From Terriglobia bacterium (GTDB lineage: Bacteria > Acidobacteriota > Terriglobia > Terriglobales > SCQP01): a DNA stretch of 64,000 nt. The stretch spans positions 1 through 64,000 of the forward strand of contig JAJPKR010000006.1 of the NCBI GenBank assembly GCA_021323595.1, in the 5' to 3' direction. Positions 44,406-52,990 of this stretch are shown here, piece after piece. Position 1 is the first letter of the stretch. Each line of letters begins with the position of its first letter. A program made the position numbers and the translations under genes. Below the pieces are notes generated by a model, which was not told the DNA's origin, searched no databases, and saw only the letters and a program-made list of their open reading frames with translations.

Positions 44406-46154
44406 GTGGTATTGATTACACTCGTGGCCTCGGGTGTGAGCGATTGGCGGCTTCCGCGTAGGGTCTTTCTCGGGCGCCTCGGCGGGGTCATGTGCGGGGT
44501 GATTCCGGCAGCGGTGCGATGGGGAAACGAGTGGCTATTGGCGCCGTTGTCCGGCGGCGGCGTGCCGTTGTTTACGAATGTGGCCCAGGCGGCGGGACTG
44601 AGCCGGTTCCATGACATTTGCGGTTCGCCAAAAAAAGACTACTTGGTCGAGACAGTGGGCAGCGGCGTCGCGATCTTCGACTACGACGGGGACGGGCTGG
44701 CCGACATCCTGCTGATCAGTGGCAGCCGGTTCGATCTTCCCGTTCACCCTCGACTCTCCCCGTTCGCCAGCCGCTTGTTTCACAACAACGGCGACGGAAC
44801 CTTCTCCGATGTCACCGATAAGAGCGGACTCGTGAACACCGGCTGGGGCATGGGGGCCGCGGTGGCCGATTACGATAACGACGGTCGCCCGGACGTTTAC
44901 ATCACCAACTACGGCCGCAATGCGCTGTTTCACAACAATGGCGACGGAACCTTCAGCGATGTGACGGAAGCGGCCGGGGTCGGCGGGGGCAACTGGAGCA
45001 CGGGCTGTGCATGGGGCGACTTCGACGGCGACGGAAGGCTGGACTTGTACGTTGCGCGTTACGTGGACTTCGACCGCCGGCGTATCCCTCCGCCCGGGGC
45101 GGGCGGCTTCTGCCGCTACCTGGGCGTGCCGGTGGCGTGCGGGCCGCGCGGCTTGCCCGGATTGCGAGATCTGCTCTACCACAACGAAGGCAACGGCAAA
45201 TTTCGCGAAGTGGCGTGGGATGCCGGCGTGCGCGATAGCGGCGCGTATGGTTTCAGCGTGGTGTGGTGCGACTTCGACAATGACGGCCGGCCGGACATCT
45301 ACGTCGCGAATGACTCGATGCCGAACTACCTGTGGCACAACGTGGGCGGCCGCTTTGAAGAGATCGGACTCGAAGCAGGGTGCGCACTGAGCGGGGACGG
45401 CCAAGCGCAAGCCTCGATGGGCATTGCTCTGGGCGACTACGACAACGACGGTTGGCTGGACCTCTTCGTCACCAACTTTTCGGAGGATTACAGCACGCTG
45501 TACCGCAACCGCGGCGGGCAATTCGAAGACGTCACGTTCGCGGCGGGCTTGGGCGTGGGCAATAACCGCCTGCTCAAATGGGGCGCCGCGTTTCTCGACA
45601 CCGGCAACTCGGGCTGGAAGGACATTTTCGCGGCCGACGGGCACATCTATCCGCAAGCGGTGCAAGCCGGCAACTCCTATCGGCAGCCCAATCAGCTCTA
45701 TCGCAATCTCCGCAACGGCCGCTTCGAGCTGGCCCGGAGCGCAGAAAGCGGATTCACCGAATGGCGCAGCAGCCGCGGCGCGGCGGTCGGGGACCTGGAA
45801 AATCGCGGCGCGCTCTCGATCGTCGTCAACAACATCGACGACGAACCTTTCTTATATCGGCGGGCCTCCCCGCCGGCCGGACATTGGCTCGAATTGCGGC
45901 TCATCGGCGCCCGCTGCAACCGCGATGCCATCGGCGCGCGCGTGCGGGTGACGGCGGGCGGCCTGACGCAGACGGATTGCGTGTCGAGCGGCGGCAGCTA
46001 TCTCTCCTGCCACGATATCCGCCTGCATTTCGGCTTGGGGCGGGCCGCCGTGGCCGAGACCGTCGAAATTCGTTGGCCCGACAATACCGTGGAGACGCGG
46101 CGCGGTTTGCCGGGGGATCGCGAGCACGTGATCCGCCAGGGCGAGGGGATCTAA
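44406..46154 (+). CDS. Exported CRTAC1-type FG-GAP/VCBS + ASPIC/UnbV protein
   Basis: This encodes up to 582 residues. The start is uncertain: GTG at 44406, 44424 and 44436 are in frame. The last gives a Tat-like signal (LPRRVFLGRLGGVMCG) immediately. Calcium-type FG-GAP repeats recur (FDYDGDGLADI, ADYDNDGRPDVYI, GDFDGDGRLDLYV, CDFDNDGRPDIYV, GDYDNDGWLDLFV), forming a beta-propeller, followed by the ASPIC/UnbV domain (LELRLIGARCNRDAIGARV...SGGSYLSCHDIRLHFGLG) with paired Cys. It is paired with a TPR protein four bases downstream, a combination seen repeatedly in Acidobacteria, Planctomycetes and Verrucomicrobia. An AT-rich patch (44365-44400) upstream probably holds the promoter. Confidence 0.87.
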   Translation: MVLITLVASGVSDWRLPRRVFLGRLGGVMCGVIPAAVRWGNEWLLAPLSGGGVPLFTNVAQAAGLSRFHDICGSPKKDYLVETVGSGVAIFDYDGDGLADILLISGSRFDLPVHPRLSPFASRLFHNNGDGTFSDVTDKSGLVNTGWGMGAAVADYDNDGRPDVYITNYGRNALFHNNGDGTFSDVTEAAGVGGGNWSTGCAWGDFDGDGRLDLYVARYVDFDRRRIPPPGAGGFCRYLGVPVACGPRGLPGLRDLLYHNEGNGKFREVAWDAGVRDSGAYGFSVVWCDFDNDGRPDIYVANDSMPNYLWHNVGGRFEEIGLEAGCALSGDGQAQASMGIALGDYDNDGWLDLFVTNFSEDYSTLYRNRGGQFEDVTFAAGLGVGNNRLLKWGAAFLDTGNSGWKDIFAADGHIYPQAVQAGNSYRQPNQLYRNLRNGRFELARSAESGFTEWRSSRGAAVGDLENRGALSIVVNNIDDEPFLYRRASPPAGHWLELRLIGARCNRDAIGARVRVTAGGLTQTDCVSSGGSYLSCHDIRLHFGLGRAAVAETVEIRWPDNTVETRRGLPGDREHVIRQGEGI

Positions 46155-46157
46155 GCC

Positions 46158-48032
46158 ATGGCGCGGCGCGCATGCCCAAAGCGGACGAGAGCCCAGACGA
46201 GGTCCTGGGTGCTGGCGCTGGCTCTCCTCGCGAGCTGCGCCGCCGGCGGCGGGCGGGCGCTGGCGCAAAGCTCCCGCGCGGGCGGGCCGCCGATTAGCCC
46301 CAAGCTCAGCGCCGCCGCGATGGAAACGACGCTGCAAGCCGTGCAGAGCGCGCGCCGGCGGCTGCAGGCGCACCCCAAGGATGCCGCCGCTTGGCTGAGC
46401 CTGGGCGAGGCGCTGGCGGCCGGGGGCGACGACGCGCAGGCGCAAACGGCGGTTGCAAGGGCATTGGCGCTCGATCCGCGGCTCTGCCGCGGGTGGGAAG
46501 TGGAAGGCCAGTTGGCCGACGCCCGCCAGCAGTGGCCGCTGGCGGCGCAGCAATACCAGCGGGCCGTCCAATGCGAGCCCCGCGCCGCCGCCCCCCGCTT
46601 CTTCTTGGGCGAAGCCCTGCTCCGCCTCGGCGAACTGCAGGCGGCGGAAACGCAATTGCGCGCCGCGCTCGCGGGCGGCCGGAAGCTCTGTTGTTTTTGC
46701 GCCGGCTCGCGGCAGACCCCGGTATGTGGTCCCGCCGCTTTATTCATCGACGTGGGCCTGGCGCAAATTGCGCGTCAATTGGGCGATGAGCGCACGGCGG
46801 CGAAGGAGTTGCGCGCGGCCCTGGCGCTCGATCGCGATGATCCAGAGGCCCTGATCAGCCTCGCTGAGATCGACCTGAGCTCTGGCCGGGCGCAATCGGC
46901 GGCGGCCGGCTTCCGCCAAGCGCTGCGGATCGAGCCGGACTCGGTTGCCGCCTGGAGCGGCTTGGCGGCGGCGCTGCGGCGGGACGGCGAGCCGCAGCAA
47001 TCGGAAGAGGCGTTCCGGCAGGTGCGCGATTTGGTGCGGCGGAATCAAGCGCGGCTTCAAGCCCGGCAGGAGAGCGACGCCGGCCTGCTGCTGTGGCGGC
47101 AAGGCAAGCTCGCGGACGCGGCGGACCGATTTCGCCGGGCGCTGGCGGCGGCGCCGGACGACGCATCCGCGTACAACAACCTCGGCGGCGTGCTGAGCTT
47201 GATGGGCGACCGAGCGGCGGCGGAGCGCGCCTTCGCCGAGGCCATCCACCTGCGGCCCTTCTATCCCATGGCTCGTGACAACTGGGGGCTCGTGCTGCTG
47301 CAAGACGGCAAGGTGGCGGCGGCGATCGAGCAGTTCCAAACCGCGGTTGCCGAAGAACCGGCCTATCCGGCAGCGCATTTGAACCTTGCGGTCGCTCTCG
47401 AACGCAAAGGCGACCTGGCGGGCGCGCAGACGGAACTGCGCCGGGCGCTGGCGCTGGCGCCGGCGATGGCCAAGGCGCACGTCGAACTCGGCCTGCTGCT
47501 CCTCCGGCAACATGGCGCGCTTACGGCGGATGCTCGCGATGAGATCGAAACCGGCCTGCGGCTGGATCCGGCGCTCAAGGATTTGCTTCCACCTCAGGTC
47601 GGGACGCAACTCGCGCCGCGGCGCTCGCGCACCTCTAACGCGAGAGGCCCGGCGCCCGATATAGGCGGGTGGCCGGATGGTAGTGCAGCCAGTCGAACCA
47701 ATCTTCGACCAAGCTCGGGATTCGGGCCAGGCACTCGCCGCGGCGCGGGCCCGCCGTCGCGCAGCCGCGAAAATTCCAGCGGCTGGCGCCGGCATCATCC
47801 ACCAGCGCCCAGGCCGGCGGCGTCGCCGCGGCCGGTTTCGCTTGGGCCGGGGAGCGCGGCTTGGCGCCGGGCGGTTGCTGGCCGGCGGGCGCCGGCGCGG
47901 CCACGGCTCGGAAGAATTCGGGCGCGGCGGGACCCTGCGCGCCCGCGAAGCGCCGCGCGAAGACGCGCACGGTCGTTTGGTCGGGACCGAGGGCGATCAG
48001 CAGGGGCGTGCCGCCGAGCGTGTCCTGGATGA
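46158..48032 (+). CDS. Exported TPR-repeat protein (3' end doubtful)
   Basis: Residues about 15-37 form a signal peptide. From about residue 50 to 490 there are roughly ten tetratricopeptide repeats (for example AAWLSLGEALAAGGDDAQAQTAVARAL, AYNNLGGVLSLMGDRAAAERAF, AHLNLAVALERKGDLAGAQTEL), with a Cys-rich insert (LCCFCAG...PVCG) near 180. The frame stays open to 48032, but after about 47600 the translation turns into Pro/Arg-rich sequence that is simply the antisense of the DUF3179 gene. A TAA in another frame at 47636-47638 overlaps the DUF3179 stop exactly as other convergent pairs here do, so a small frameshift near the end is suspected. It forms a pair with the CRTAC1 gene. Confidence 0.8.
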   Translation: MARRACPKRTRAQTRSWVLALALLASCAAGGGRALAQSSRAGGPPISPKLSAAAMETTLQAVQSARRRLQAHPKDAAAWLSLGEALAAGGDDAQAQTAVARALALDPRLCRGWEVEGQLADARQQWPLAAQQYQRAVQCEPRAAAPRFFLGEALLRLGELQAAETQLRAALAGGRKLCCFCAGSRQTPVCGPAALFIDVGLAQIARQLGDERTAAKELRAALALDRDDPEALISLAEIDLSSGRAQSAAAGFRQALRIEPDSVAAWSGLAAALRRDGEPQQSEEAFRQVRDLVRRNQARLQARQESDAGLLLWRQGKLADAADRFRRALAAAPDDASAYNNLGGVLSLMGDRAAAERAFAEAIHLRPFYPMARDNWGLVLLQDGKVAAAIEQFQTAVAEEPAYPAAHLNLAVALERKGDLAGAQTELRRALALAPAMAKAHVELGLLLLRQHGALTADARDEIETGLRLDPALKDLLPPQVGTQLAPRRSRTSNARGPAPDIGGWPDGSAASRTNLRPSSGFGPGTRRGAGPPSRSRENSSGWRRHHPPAPRPAASPRPVSLGPGSAAWRRAVAGRRAPARPRLGRIRARRDPARPRSAARRRARSFGRDRGRSAGACRRACPG

Positions 48033-48990
48033 CGCCGCGGTTCCGCAGGTCCGCGAGGGGATAGGCGGCGGCTTGGCCGTCGCGCGCGACGCCCACGACG
48101 AGGTCGCGCGGCCGCGGCGAGTTCTTCGGCACGGGCACCACCGCCGGATCCTTGGCTAAACGCTTCTGCCATCCCGCATGGGCGTAGGATTTTTCGTCCG
48201 ACGCAACGGGCGCCAGCACGAGCCCCGCCGGATTCTCCTCGCGCCACAAGCCGAAGGTCGTTTCCTCGCTGCTCAGCAGTTCGAGGCGCGCGCCGCGCAG
48301 CGGGCCGGCGATGGCCGCGCCCGTGACTTGTTGCCACCACGAGCCGGTCTCGCGATCGCGCATCAGGAAATTTTGGTCGTTGATGCCGGCCAAATAGAAG
48401 TGCAGCACGCGCCCGCCGGCCGTTCGCTTCCACACCAGACCGGTGTGGCAGAGCGTTCAATACGTCGCGACGATAGGGACGCCGGCCAATCGATCGTTGA
48501 CGAGATGGTGGTAGGCCATCTCGAGCACGGGATAGGCCTTGGCTTGGCCTCCGAGGCCGACATCGAGGACGATGTCGCCCGGCTTGATCTTGGCTTGGGC
48601 GGCGGGGATGAAGCCGGGATCGGCGACCGGATGGAACAGCCATTCGAAGTAATTAGCGCGCGCCAGCCCGGCGCCTGCCGCCGCCAGTACGATCAGCAGG
48701 CCGAGCGAGCTCCGGCGCAGCCACCGGCGCCGGCCAGCGCCCGGGCTCGCGATCCAAAGGCCGGCGGCGCAGAGGATGACGATCGCCGCTGCCGGCAGCG
48801 CGATCCGCGGGCCGGCGGTTCTCAGCGCGAGGGCGAGCGACAGGGCGCGCGGCGACTGCGCGCGGAAGGGGCGAATGATCCAGATCGGCGCGCCGACCAC
48901 CCAAAGCTCGGCCACGAATGCGGCGGCCAACAAGGCCCAGACCAGCCGCCGGAGCCGAGGCGCGGTAGAAGCGGAACTTGCGACACTCAT
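47635..48990 (-). CDS. DUF3179 membrane protein with in-frame UGA: probable selenoprotein
   Basis: Read through one UGA (48459-48457), this is a single 451-residue frame. Residues about 13-37, 61-80 and 91-110 are membrane helices. Then comes DUF3179: DIVLDVGLGGQAKAYPVLEMAYHHLVND, LAGVPIVATY, the UGA as residue 178, TLCHTGLVW, MRDRETGSWWQQVTG, and a C-terminal FDWLHYHPATRLY. In the family the segment reads TYCxLC; the UGA sits exactly at the first Cys, giving U178-T-L-C181, a UxxC redox motif. The frame and conservation continue after the stop, and a SECIS-like hairpin follows. Annotated naively it splits into 48457-48990 and 47635-48435. DUF3179 function is not known to me. A nonsense mutation or sequencing error is the alternative. 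Confidence 0.85.
48430..48459 (-). promoter_or_regulatory. Putative bacterial SECIS element with Sec UGA codon
   Basis: On the minus strand UGA is at 48459-48457. Eight bases later CCACACC (48448-48442) pairs perfectly with GGTGTGG (48436-48430) around a GGTCT loop (48441-48437). Beyond one G-A mismatch two further pairs can form. The loop begins 15 bases after the UGA. E. coli fdhF has the same arrangement: the UGA, about 17 bases, then a small hairpin whose loop contains GGUC recognised by SelB. Confidence 0.8.
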
Positions 48991-49434
48991 AAGCGCAAGC
49001 TTCTTTCCTTGGCCGATTATGGCTGAGATCGAGATCGCTGAATCCGCCGCCGGCCCGGAGTCGCGTGGCAGCCGCCCGGAGTGGCGTTGCCGGCGATGCG
49101 GCGTGGCGGAGGCGCTCGCGACCTGATGCGCGCGCCTCGCCGCATTCGCCTCGGGGCCGCCGCTCGGGCGTGGATCGAGGGTCGTGGCGGCCCCGCCGCA
49201 TCTCTTCCGGCGGCGGATGAGCGAGTTCGATCATCCGTCTTCCAGCGGCTCTCGTCCATAGTCAGTGCTGATTAGCCAGGGCGGTGTCGAGAGGTTAGCG
49301 GCGAGGCGGCGATTGGGCGGCGACCGAATCCTTTGGTCGCATCACGGCTCCGCTGCATCGAGGTGCGCGGGCCGGCGCCGCGCGGGTCCCCCGTTCGGTC
49401 CCGATGGCGAGGAGCCCAGTGTAGAATCGCCGCT
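48991..49434. other. Non-coding gap upstream of DUF3179 and ankyrin genes
   Basis: This is 444 bases between divergent starts. It is GC-rich and slightly palindromic in places; the open frames across it look like shadows. I find no tRNA, no riboswitch and no insertion-sequence end. A TAGAAT box near its right end (49422-49427) is the likely -10 element of the ankyrin gene, seven bases before its ATG. Confidence 0.55.
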
Positions 49435-49944
49435 ATGCCGAGCGCGGTGCTGCTGGCGCTTTATCGCGGCGATCAAGAACGGGCGCGGCAAATGGCGCAG
49501 GGCCGGTCGCTAGACGTCTTCGAGGCTGCGGCGCTAGGCGATCAGGCGCGGCTGGAGGCGCTCTTGCGGGAAGCGCCGGCGCTGGCCACGGCCTGGAGCG
49601 AAGACGGCTTTACGGCCCTGCACCTCGCCTGCTTTTTCGGCCATCCGGGCTGCGCGCGGAGCTTGATCGCGGGGGGCGCCATGCTCGAGGCCGAGGCGCG
49701 CAACGCGATGCGCGTGCGGCCGCTGCACAGCGCCGTGGCCGGGCGCTGCGCCGAATGCGCCCGCGCCCTTTTGGCCGCCGGAGCCGATCCCAACGCTCGT
49801 CAAGCCGGCGGCTTCACGCCGCTGCACGCGGCGGCGCAAAACGGCGACGGCGAAATCGAGGCGCTTTTGCGGGAGCACGGCGCCGATGCCGCCTTGCGTG
49901 ACGACCGCGGGCGCGACGCCCAGGCCTTCCGCCAGGCCCAATAG
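49435..49944 (+). CDS. Ankyrin-repeat protein
   Basis: This encodes 169 residues from the ATG at 49435. About four ankyrin repeats are visible (LDVFEAAALGDQARLEALLRE, DGFTALHLACFFGHPGCARSLIAGGA, VRPLHSAVAGRCAECARALLAAGADPN, GGFTPLHAAAQNGDGEIEALLREHGAD). It has no signal peptide, so it is probably a cytosolic protein-protein interaction module; the partner is unknown. The upstream TAGAAT box predicts a leaderless transcript. Single short ankyrin proteins of this kind are widespread in Acidobacteria. Confidence 0.87.
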   Translation: MPSAVLLALYRGDQERARQMAQGRSLDVFEAAALGDQARLEALLREAPALATAWSEDGFTALHLACFFGHPGCARSLIAGGAMLEAEARNAMRVRPLHSAVAGRCAECARALLAAGADPNARQAGGFTPLHAAAQNGDGEIEALLREHGADAALRDDRGRDAQAFRQAQ

Positions 49945-50028
49945 CGGCAGCCAATAGATCGCCGGCCGCGGCCGGCGGCGTCAAGACCCCGCGCGGGCCG
50001 CGCGGCTCGCGGCTAGCGGCGCGGCGGC

Positions 50029-50057
50029 TTGTGGGGCCCAGGCGAAGTCCGTATGAT
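50029..50057 (+). promoter_or_regulatory. Promoter of SDR gene (leaderless)
   Basis: TTGTGG (50029-50034) and TATGAT (50052-50057) with a 17-base spacer; the -10 box ends six bases before the ATG at 50064. Confidence 0.6.
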
Positions 50058-50063
50058 CCCGGC

Positions 50064-50852
50064 ATGGCCGACCCCTTCTATGCACTGGTGACCGGCGCCA
50101 GTTCCGGCATCGGCGCGGCGCTGGCGCGGGCGCTCGCCCGCCGCGGGCGGCGGCTGGTGGTGACCGGGCGCAACTTGGAGCGACTGGAAAAGCTGGCGGC
50201 GGAAACGCGGCCCGCCGCCGGCGACGTTCGCATCGTGCTCGCCGACCTGCGCGCCGAAACTGGCCCCGATCAGATCGAGGAATATCTGGCGCGCGAGGGG
50301 CTGCAGGTGGACCTGCTCGTCAACAACGCCGGCTTCGGCGCCGGCGGCGACTTCGCGGCGCTGCCGATCGCGCGGCAACTGGAGATGCTCGACGTCAATA
50401 TGCGTTCGCTGGCCGAGCTGACCCATCGCCATCTCGTTCGCATGCGGAAACGCGGCGCGGGCGCGATCCTCAACGTGGCCTCGACCGCCGCCTTCCAAGC
50501 GGTGCCGTACATGGCGGCCTATGCGGCGTCGAAAGCCTTCGTGCTGCATCTTTCGCTGGGGCTGTGGGAGGAGAATCGCCATACCGGCGTGCACGTGATG
50601 GCCCTGTGTCCGGGCACGACGCGCACCGGCTTCTTCGCCGTTTCCGGCATCGCCATGGACGGCCCTTACATCGAGACGCCCGAACAAGTGGCGGAGGCGG
50701 CGCTGCGCGCGCTGGCGCGCCGCCGGCCGATCCTCGTCTGCGGCTGGCCGAACCGGGCGATGGTCGCCCTCGAGCGGCTGCTGCCGCGCCGCTGGGTGGT
50801 GATGGCGGCCGCGCGCTACATGCGAAAGCGGACGACGGCGGCGCTGGGCTAG
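50064..50852 (+). CDS. SDR-family oxidoreductase (DltE/YqjQ-like)
   Basis: This encodes 262 residues. It has the classical SDR loop VTGASSGIGAAL, VTGRNLERLEKLA, NNAGFGAGGDF, the Ser of NVASTAAF, YAASKAF and the PGTTRTGF stretch. This subgroup (short-chain dehydrogenases with a long basic C-terminus, KRTTAALG) is often membrane-associated and acts on lipids or hydrophobic carbonyls. No operon partner is clear. The gmhB gene starts 17 bases after it, but with its own TAGAAT box at 50850-50855. Confidence 0.85.
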   Translation: MADPFYALVTGASSGIGAALARALARRGRRLVVTGRNLERLEKLAAETRPAAGDVRIVLADLRAETGPDQIEEYLAREGLQVDLLVNNAGFGAGGDFAALPIARQLEMLDVNMRSLAELTHRHLVRMRKRGAGAILNVASTAAFQAVPYMAAYAASKAFVLHLSLGLWEENRHTGVHVMALCPGTTRTGFFAVSGIAMDGPYIETPEQVAEAALRALARRRPILVCGWPNRAMVALERLLPRRWVVMAAARYMRKRTTAALG

Positions 50853-50869
50853 AATCAAGGTTCTTCCGC

Positions 50870-51460
50870 ATGAAACCGGCCGTTTTCTTCGACCGCGACG
50901 GCACGCTGAACGAAGAGTTGGGGTACATCGGCGAGCCCGAGCGATTTCACCTGTTTCCCTTCGCGCCGGCGGCGGTGCGGCTGGTGAACGAGCGTGGCTG
51001 GCCGGCGGTGCTCATCACCAATCAAGCGGGCGTGGGGCGGGGCCTGTACACCGAAGCCGACGTGGCGCGCATCCACGCTTTGCTCAACGAGCGCTTGCGC
51101 GCGGAGGGAGCCCATCTCGACGCCATCTACTATTGCCCGCACCATCCCACCAAGGGCGTCGGCGACTATCTCGTTGTGTGCGCCTGCCGCAAGCCCAGTC
51201 CCGGCATGATGCGCCAGGCAGCGGCGGAACACGCGCTGGATCTGACCCGTTCGTTTCTCGTCACCGACCGCTTCGACGAAGTGCTGATGGCGGAAGCCGT
51301 GGGCGGGCAGGGAGTGCTCGTGCTCACCGGCTACGGGCAACGCGACTACGAGGAGCATCGGGCGCAGTTCGGGGCCGATGGCGCGCCGCCGCGGCTGGTG
51401 GTCGCCGACGCGCTCGCAGCGGTGCGGGAGATTCTGCCGCGCATGGAGCCGTGGCGGTGA
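50870..51460 (+). CDS. gmhB: D-glycero-D-manno-heptose-1,7-bisphosphate 7-phosphatase
   Basis: A HAD-IIIA phosphatase of 196 residues that removes the 7-phosphate during ADP-heptose synthesis. FFDRDGTLNEELGYI holds both catalytic Asp residues, LITNQAGVGRGLY is the second motif, and the zinc loop YYCPHHPTKGVGDYLVVCACRKPSPGM contains the CxHH...CxC ligands. The heptose kinase gene follows through a GTGA overlap. Confidence 0.92.
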   Translation: MKPAVFFDRDGTLNEELGYIGEPERFHLFPFAPAAVRLVNERGWPAVLITNQAGVGRGLYTEADVARIHALLNERLRAEGAHLDAIYYCPHHPTKGVGDYLVVCACRKPSPGMMRQAAAEHALDLTRSFLVTDRFDEVLMAEAVGGQGVLVLTGYGQRDYEEHRAQFGADGAPPRLVVADALAAVREILPRMEPWR

Positions 51461-52479
51461 GAGGCGCATGCGCGCTGATCGAGCGCTGGCAGGGCTTGCG
51501 CGTCGCGGTATGGGGCGACTTCGTCGCTGACGAGTTCGTGCAGGGCGAGATTGCCCGCGTCTCGCGCGAAGCGCCGGTGCTGATCCTCAAGCAGCACGCG
51601 CGCACCTTGGCGCCGGGCGGCGCCGGCAACGCCGCCATGAATCTCGCCGCCATCGGCGTGCGGGTGAGCGCGATCGGCGCCGTGGGGGACGACGAGGCGG
51701 GGGCGGCGATCGTCGCCTGTTTGCGCGGCGTCGGCGTGGATACCGGCGGGCTGCTGCGCATTTCCGGCCGCCCCACGCCTACCAAGACGCGCATCCTCGC
51801 CAGCCAGGCGCACACCACGCCGCAGCAAGTGATTCGCGTGGATCGCGAACCGGCGCCCGGATTGAAGCCGGCGCAGGAGCGCGCGCTGCTGCGCCGCGCC
51901 CGCGCCTGGGTGGCCCGCGGGCAGGCGCTGCTGATCTCCGACTACGGCTACGGCGCGGTCACGCCGCAGTTGGGCAAGGCGGCTGGCGAGGCGGCGCGGA
52001 GCGGCGCCGTGATTACCGTGGATAGCCGCTATCGCCTCGCCGATTACAACTGCGGCTTCACCGCGGCCACGCCGAACGAGCCGGAGTTGGAAGAGATCTT
52101 TCATCTGCGGATCGGGCACGATCAAGCCAATCTGGAAGCGGCGGGGCGGGCGCTGCTCGCGCGGCTGGGCTGCCGCTGGCTGCTGGTGACCCGCGGGCGC
52201 GATGGCATGGCGGTCTTCGCCCCCCAATGCGCCACGGCTCTGATTCCCGTGCATGGCTCGGATCAGGCGGTGGACGTCACCGGCGCGGGCGATACCGTGA
52301 TCGCGGTGTTCACGGCGGCGCTGGCCGCGGGCGCCGACGGCTTGACGGCGGCCCGCATGGCGAACGTCGCCGGCGGGCTGGTCGTCATGAAGCGCGGCAC
52401 GGCGACGGTGAGCGCCGCCGAACTGCGGCAGGCGTGCCGGCAGGCGGAACGCGGCGGCGGGGGGCGGCGCACGGGCTGA
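51457..52479 (+). CDS. PfkB-family heptose-7-phosphate kinase (second RfaE1-like)
   Basis: This encodes 340 residues from the GTG at 51457, which overlaps the gmhB stop. It is a ribokinase fold with VAVWGDFVADEFVQGEIARVSREAPVLIL, GGAGNAAMNLAAIG and the catalytic DVTGAGDTVIAV loop. Compared with the kinase at 20477 the SPEAPVPV motif is changed to SREAPVLI, so substrate preference may differ. The adjacent gmhB, hldC and heptosyltransferase genes make this the likely partner in the ADP-heptose branch. Confidence 0.87.
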   Translation: MRGACALIERWQGLRVAVWGDFVADEFVQGEIARVSREAPVLILKQHARTLAPGGAGNAAMNLAAIGVRVSAIGAVGDDEAGAAIVACLRGVGVDTGGLLRISGRPTPTKTRILASQAHTTPQQVIRVDREPAPGLKPAQERALLRRARAWVARGQALLISDYGYGAVTPQLGKAAGEAARSGAVITVDSRYRLADYNCGFTAATPNEPELEEIFHLRIGHDQANLEAAGRALLARLGCRWLLVTRGRDGMAVFAPQCATALIPVHGSDQAVDVTGAGDTVIAVFTAALAAGADGLTAARMANVAGGLVVMKRGTATVSAAELRQACRQAERGGGGRRTG

Positions 52480-52970
52480 TGTCCTATCGCGAAAAGATCC
52501 TGCCCCTCGAGACCTTGGCCGAACGCGCGGCGGCGTGGCGGGTGCGCTCGGCCAAGATCGTGCTGGCCAATGGCTGCTTCGTCCTGCTGCACGTGGGCCA
52601 TGTGCGGTATCTCAAAGGCGCGCGCGCCGAGGGCGACAAGCTGATCGTCGGCGTCAATTCCGACCGCGGCGTGCGGGCCTTGAAAGGGCCGGGGCGGCCG
52701 ATCCTGCCGCAACAGGCGCGGGCCGAACTGGTGGCGGCGCTGGGGGTGGTGGACGCGGTGGTGATCTTCGACGAGCCGGACGTGGGCGCCCTGCTGCGCC
52801 GGCTGCGTCCCGACGTCCACGCCAAGGGCACCGATTACACTGAGGACAGCGTTCCCGAGCGTGCCCTTGCCGGTGAACTGGGAGTGCGCGTCGCGATCGT
52901 GGGCGATGCCAAGGCCCATTCGACGCGCGATCTCCTGGCGCGGCTGCACGCGCGCTCTGGCGCCCCCTGA
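52479..52970 (+). CDS. hldC: Heptose 1-phosphate adenylyltransferase (RfaE2)
   Basis: A 163-residue nucleotidyltransferase that joins AMP to heptose 1-phosphate, giving ADP-heptose. The HxGH motif is in ANGCFVLLHVGHVRYL, followed by VGVNSDRGVRALKG, then DYTEDSVPERAL near the ISSTxK-like end. It is the stand-alone form of the domain fused to the kinase in E. coli HldE. The ATG shares one base with the upstream stop (TGATG). Confidence 0.9.
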   Translation: MSYREKILPLETLAERAAAWRVRSAKIVLANGCFVLLHVGHVRYLKGARAEGDKLIVGVNSDRGVRALKGPGRPILPQQARAELVAALGVVDAVVIFDEPDVGALLRRLRPDVHAKGTDYTEDSVPERALAGELGVRVAIVGDAKAHSTRDLLARLHARSGAP

Positions 52971-52990
52971 TTGCCGGAGCACGCTCTGCC

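Noticed and set aside
48435-48990. DUF3179 as two separate genes or a simple pseudogene
   Set aside because: The frame is unbroken apart from one UGA at a conserved Cys codon, and a correctly placed SECIS-like hairpin follows. Decay would not be expected to preserve both halves this well.
49190-49280. Possible tRNA near GTTCGATC in the gap before the ankyrin gene
   Set aside because: The T-loop-like string lacks a matching acceptor stem and anticodon arm. No tRNA-Sec (selC) could be built from it either.
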